DNA of 6,991 bases, taken from contig JAEZUZ010000026.1 of the NCBI GenBank assembly GCA_023443345.1, positions 1 through 6,991 of the forward strand. Reading direction: 5' to 3'. This document shows, piece by piece, positions 6,018-6,991 of the stretch. Both the position numbers and the translations under genes were made by a program. The notes beneath the pieces are model-generated. The model worked only from the letters and a program-made list of their open reading frames with translations, made no database searches and was not told the DNA's origin. The DNA is from Bacillota bacterium. GTDB lineage: Bacteria > Bacillota > Clostridia > Peptostreptococcales > Acidaminobacteraceae. Position 1 is the first letter of the stretch; the number at the start of each line of letters is the position of its first letter.

Positions 6018-6029
6018 AAGAGGTTTTTT
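6000..6029 (+). terminator. Intrinsic terminator (attenuator) before rplJ
   Basis: CCTCTTC at 6000-6006 pairs perfectly with GAAGAGG at 6017-6023 around a ten-base loop, followed by six T residues (6024-6029). This is a standard intrinsic terminator ahead of the rplJ start, so it should act as a regulated attenuator. Its 5' arm contains the TCTTC used in the third stem of the L10 leader, and its loop contains most of the 3' arm of the leader closing stem. The two folds therefore exclude each other. Confidence 0.85.
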
Positions 6030-6034
6030 GTATG

Positions 6035-6041
6035 AAAGGAG
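6035..6041 (+). promoter_or_regulatory. Ribosome binding site deciding the rplJ start
   Basis: AAAGGAG lies five bases before the ATG at 6047. Upstream in-frame candidates, a TTG at 6014 and an ATG at 6032, fall in or directly after the leader terminator and lack a ribosome binding site, so they are rejected. Confidence 0.85.
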
Positions 6042-6046
6042 AAAAC

Positions 6047-6538
6047 ATGTCGAAGAATCGTGAACTTAAAGAGAAAAAAGTTCAAGAAATTAAAGAAGTC
6101 TTTGAATCTGCTAAAGCAGCAGTAGTGTTAGACTATCAAGGGCTTACTGTTTCTGATGCTACAGAACTTCGTAATAGTTTTCGCAAAGAAGATGTTCAAT
6201 ACCATGTATTTAAGAACAGACTTGTAAAGCTTGCTGTTGAAGGTACTGAATTTGAAAAGCTTGCTGATAACCTAACAGGTCCTAATGGTATAGCTTTTGC
6301 AATGTCAGATGCTACAAGTGCAGCAAGAGTTGCAAAGGAATTTGCAAAGAAAAACAATAAGTTAGAACTAAAGATGGGTGTTGTTGATGGTGTCTTCTAT
6401 GATGGAGATATGATTAAGAAAATTGCAGATATTCCATCAAAAGAAGTGCTTATTGCCAAATTTATGGGTTCAATCAAGGCACCAGTTACTAAGTTTGCAG
6501 CTGTCGTTAAGGCAATTGCAGAGAGCAAAGGAGAATAA
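6047..6538 (+). CDS. rplJ: 50S ribosomal protein L10
   Basis: Base of the L7/L12 stalk. The N-terminal part binds 23S rRNA and L11, while the C-terminal helix carries L12 dimers and allows recruitment of translation factors. The 163-residue length is normal. The N-terminus NRELKEKKVQEIKEVFESAKAAVVLDYQGLTV and the HVFKNRLVKLAVEG segment (53-66) are characteristic, as is LTGPNGIAFAMSD (76-88). The C-terminal alanine- and lysine-rich helix, from about residue 135, is the L12 docking part. The L10-L12 complex is the expected ligand of the leader just upstream, giving feedback control over rplJL. The ribosome binding site of rplL is inside its last codons. Confidence 0.97.
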   Translation: MSKNRELKEKKVQEIKEVFESAKAAVVLDYQGLTVSDATELRNSFRKEDVQYHVFKNRLVKLAVEGTEFEKLADNLTGPNGIAFAMSDATSAARVAKEFAKKNNKLELKMGVVDGVFYDGDMIKKIADIPSKEVLIAKFMGSIKAPVTKFAAVVKAIAESKGE

Positions 6539-6540
6539 TT

Positions 6541-6909
6541 ATGACAAAACAAGATATTATCAATGCTATTAAAGAGATGAGCGTATTAGAGCTTAATGAA
6601 CTTGTAACTCTATGTGAAGAAGAGTTCGGTGTAAGTGCTGCAATGCCAGTTGGCGGAGTTGCTGTTGGTGGAGCAGAAGCTGCTGCTGAAGAAGAGCAAA
6701 CAGAATTCACAGTTATCCTTAAGGATGCTGGTGCTTCTAAGGTTAAAGTTATCAAGGAAGTACGTGGTATCACAGGTCTATCACTTAAGGATGCTAAGGA
6801 TCTTGTTGATGGAGCTCCAAGCACACTTAAAGAAGGTGTTGACAAGGCTGAAGCTGAAGCAATCAAGAAACAAATTGAAGAAGCTGGAGCTGTTGTTGAA
6901 CTTAAGTAG
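6541..6909 (+). CDS. rplL: 50S ribosomal protein L7/L12
   Basis: Multi-copy stalk protein that recruits and activates the translational GTPases EF-Tu, EF-G, IF2 and RF3. The 122-residue length is typical. Residues 1-33 form the dimerization domain that binds L10. Residues 34-52 are a flexible Ala/Gly/Glu-rich hinge. Residues 53-122 are the globular factor-binding domain with KDAGASKVKVIKEVRGITGLSLKDAKDLVDGAP and the usual end EEAGAVVELK. AAAGGAG at 6527-6533, inside the end of rplJ, lies seven bases before the ATG, so the two genes are expressed together. Only two bases separate the rplJ stop and the rplL start. rpoB normally follows, but it is not reached in this window. Confidence 0.97.
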   Translation: MTKQDIINAIKEMSVLELNELVTLCEEEFGVSAAMPVGGVAVGGAEAAAEEEQTEFTVILKDAGASKVKVIKEVRGITGLSLKDAKDLVDGAPSTLKEGVDKAEAEAIKKQIEEAGAVVELK

Positions 6910-6950
6910 TTTATAAAAAAAGAGCTGATTATAATACCTTTAGAGTACAC

Positions 6951-6983
6951 GCTAAATAAAAAGTATACTATACTTAATTTAGC
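6951..6983. repeat. AT-rich imperfect palindrome downstream of rplL
   Basis: GCTAAAT (6951-6957) is the reverse complement of ATTTAGC (6977-6983). Nested inside, AAGTA (6961-6965) pairs with TACTT (6971-6975) around a five-base loop, with three unpaired bases on one side and one on the other. No T tract follows on either strand within the window, so it is not a clear intrinsic terminator. It could be an mRNA processing hairpin in the rplL-rpoB gap or an operator. No open reading frame is visible in the remaining 82 bases after rplL. Confidence 0.45.
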
Positions 6984-6991
6984 AAACTCCG

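Noticed and set aside
6014..6046. rplJ start at TTG 6014 or ATG 6032.
   Set aside because: The added residues would be encoded by the leader terminator and T tract. The ATG at 6047 has AAAGGAG and gives the standard L10 N-terminus.
6635..6916. Second + frame inside rplL, leucine/lysine-rich.
   Set aside because: Out-of-frame shadow of rplL. The rplL frame is unambiguously L7/L12 along its whole length.
6507..6950. 147-codon open frame on the minus strand opposite rplL.
   Set aside because: Low-complexity Ser/Ala-rich translation that mirrors the rplL coding sequence; no recognisable domain and the opposite strand is clearly coding.

Overview
The window is an AT-rich stretch of a low-GC Gram-positive (Bacillota, probably Clostridia or a close relative) chromosome. 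This rests on gene order (aminoacyl-tRNA synthetases, Mini-III, rlmB, then rpmG-secE-nusG-rplKAJL), Mini-ribonuclease III, strong AGGAGG ribosome binding sites and a four-cysteine L33. The genus cannot be settled from the sequence. Every gene is on the + strand, and nothing points to mobile DNA, CRISPR or transferred cargo.

Region 1 (1-3708) is a tightly packed tRNA-charging and 23S-rRNA-processing operon: gltX (5' end outside the window), cysS, mrnC and rlmB. Each start codon overlaps the preceding stop region by 8-16 bases, so translational coupling is likely. Region 2 (3706-3862) is the junction: an AT-only inverted repeat, a near-consensus sigma-A-type promoter and a tRNA-Thr(GGU) gene with encoded CCA. 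Region 3 (3863-6909) is the core transcription/translation operon: rpmG, secE, nusG, rplK, rplA, rplJ, rplL. It carries two probable autoregulatory RNA elements, an L1-type hairpin before rplA and a well-formed L10 leader with a terminator before rplJ. Region 4 (6910-6991) is the start of the gap before what is normally rpoB; it holds an AT-rich hairpin.

The products cooperate in gene expression. GltX and CysRS charge tRNAs, and Mini-III and RlmB mature 23S rRNA. L33, L11, L1, L10 and L7/L12 build the large subunit, including the L1 and L12 stalks. NusG tunes RNA polymerase and SecE forms part of the protein export channel.

This is mostly an ordinary housekeeping region and I see no undescribed system in it. 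Points worth a second look are an atypical CysRS active-site block, loss of the yacP-sigH segment known from Bacillus at this junction, a tRNA directly heading the ribosomal operon, the nested geometry of the L10-leader terminator, and substitutions in the NusG KOW end.
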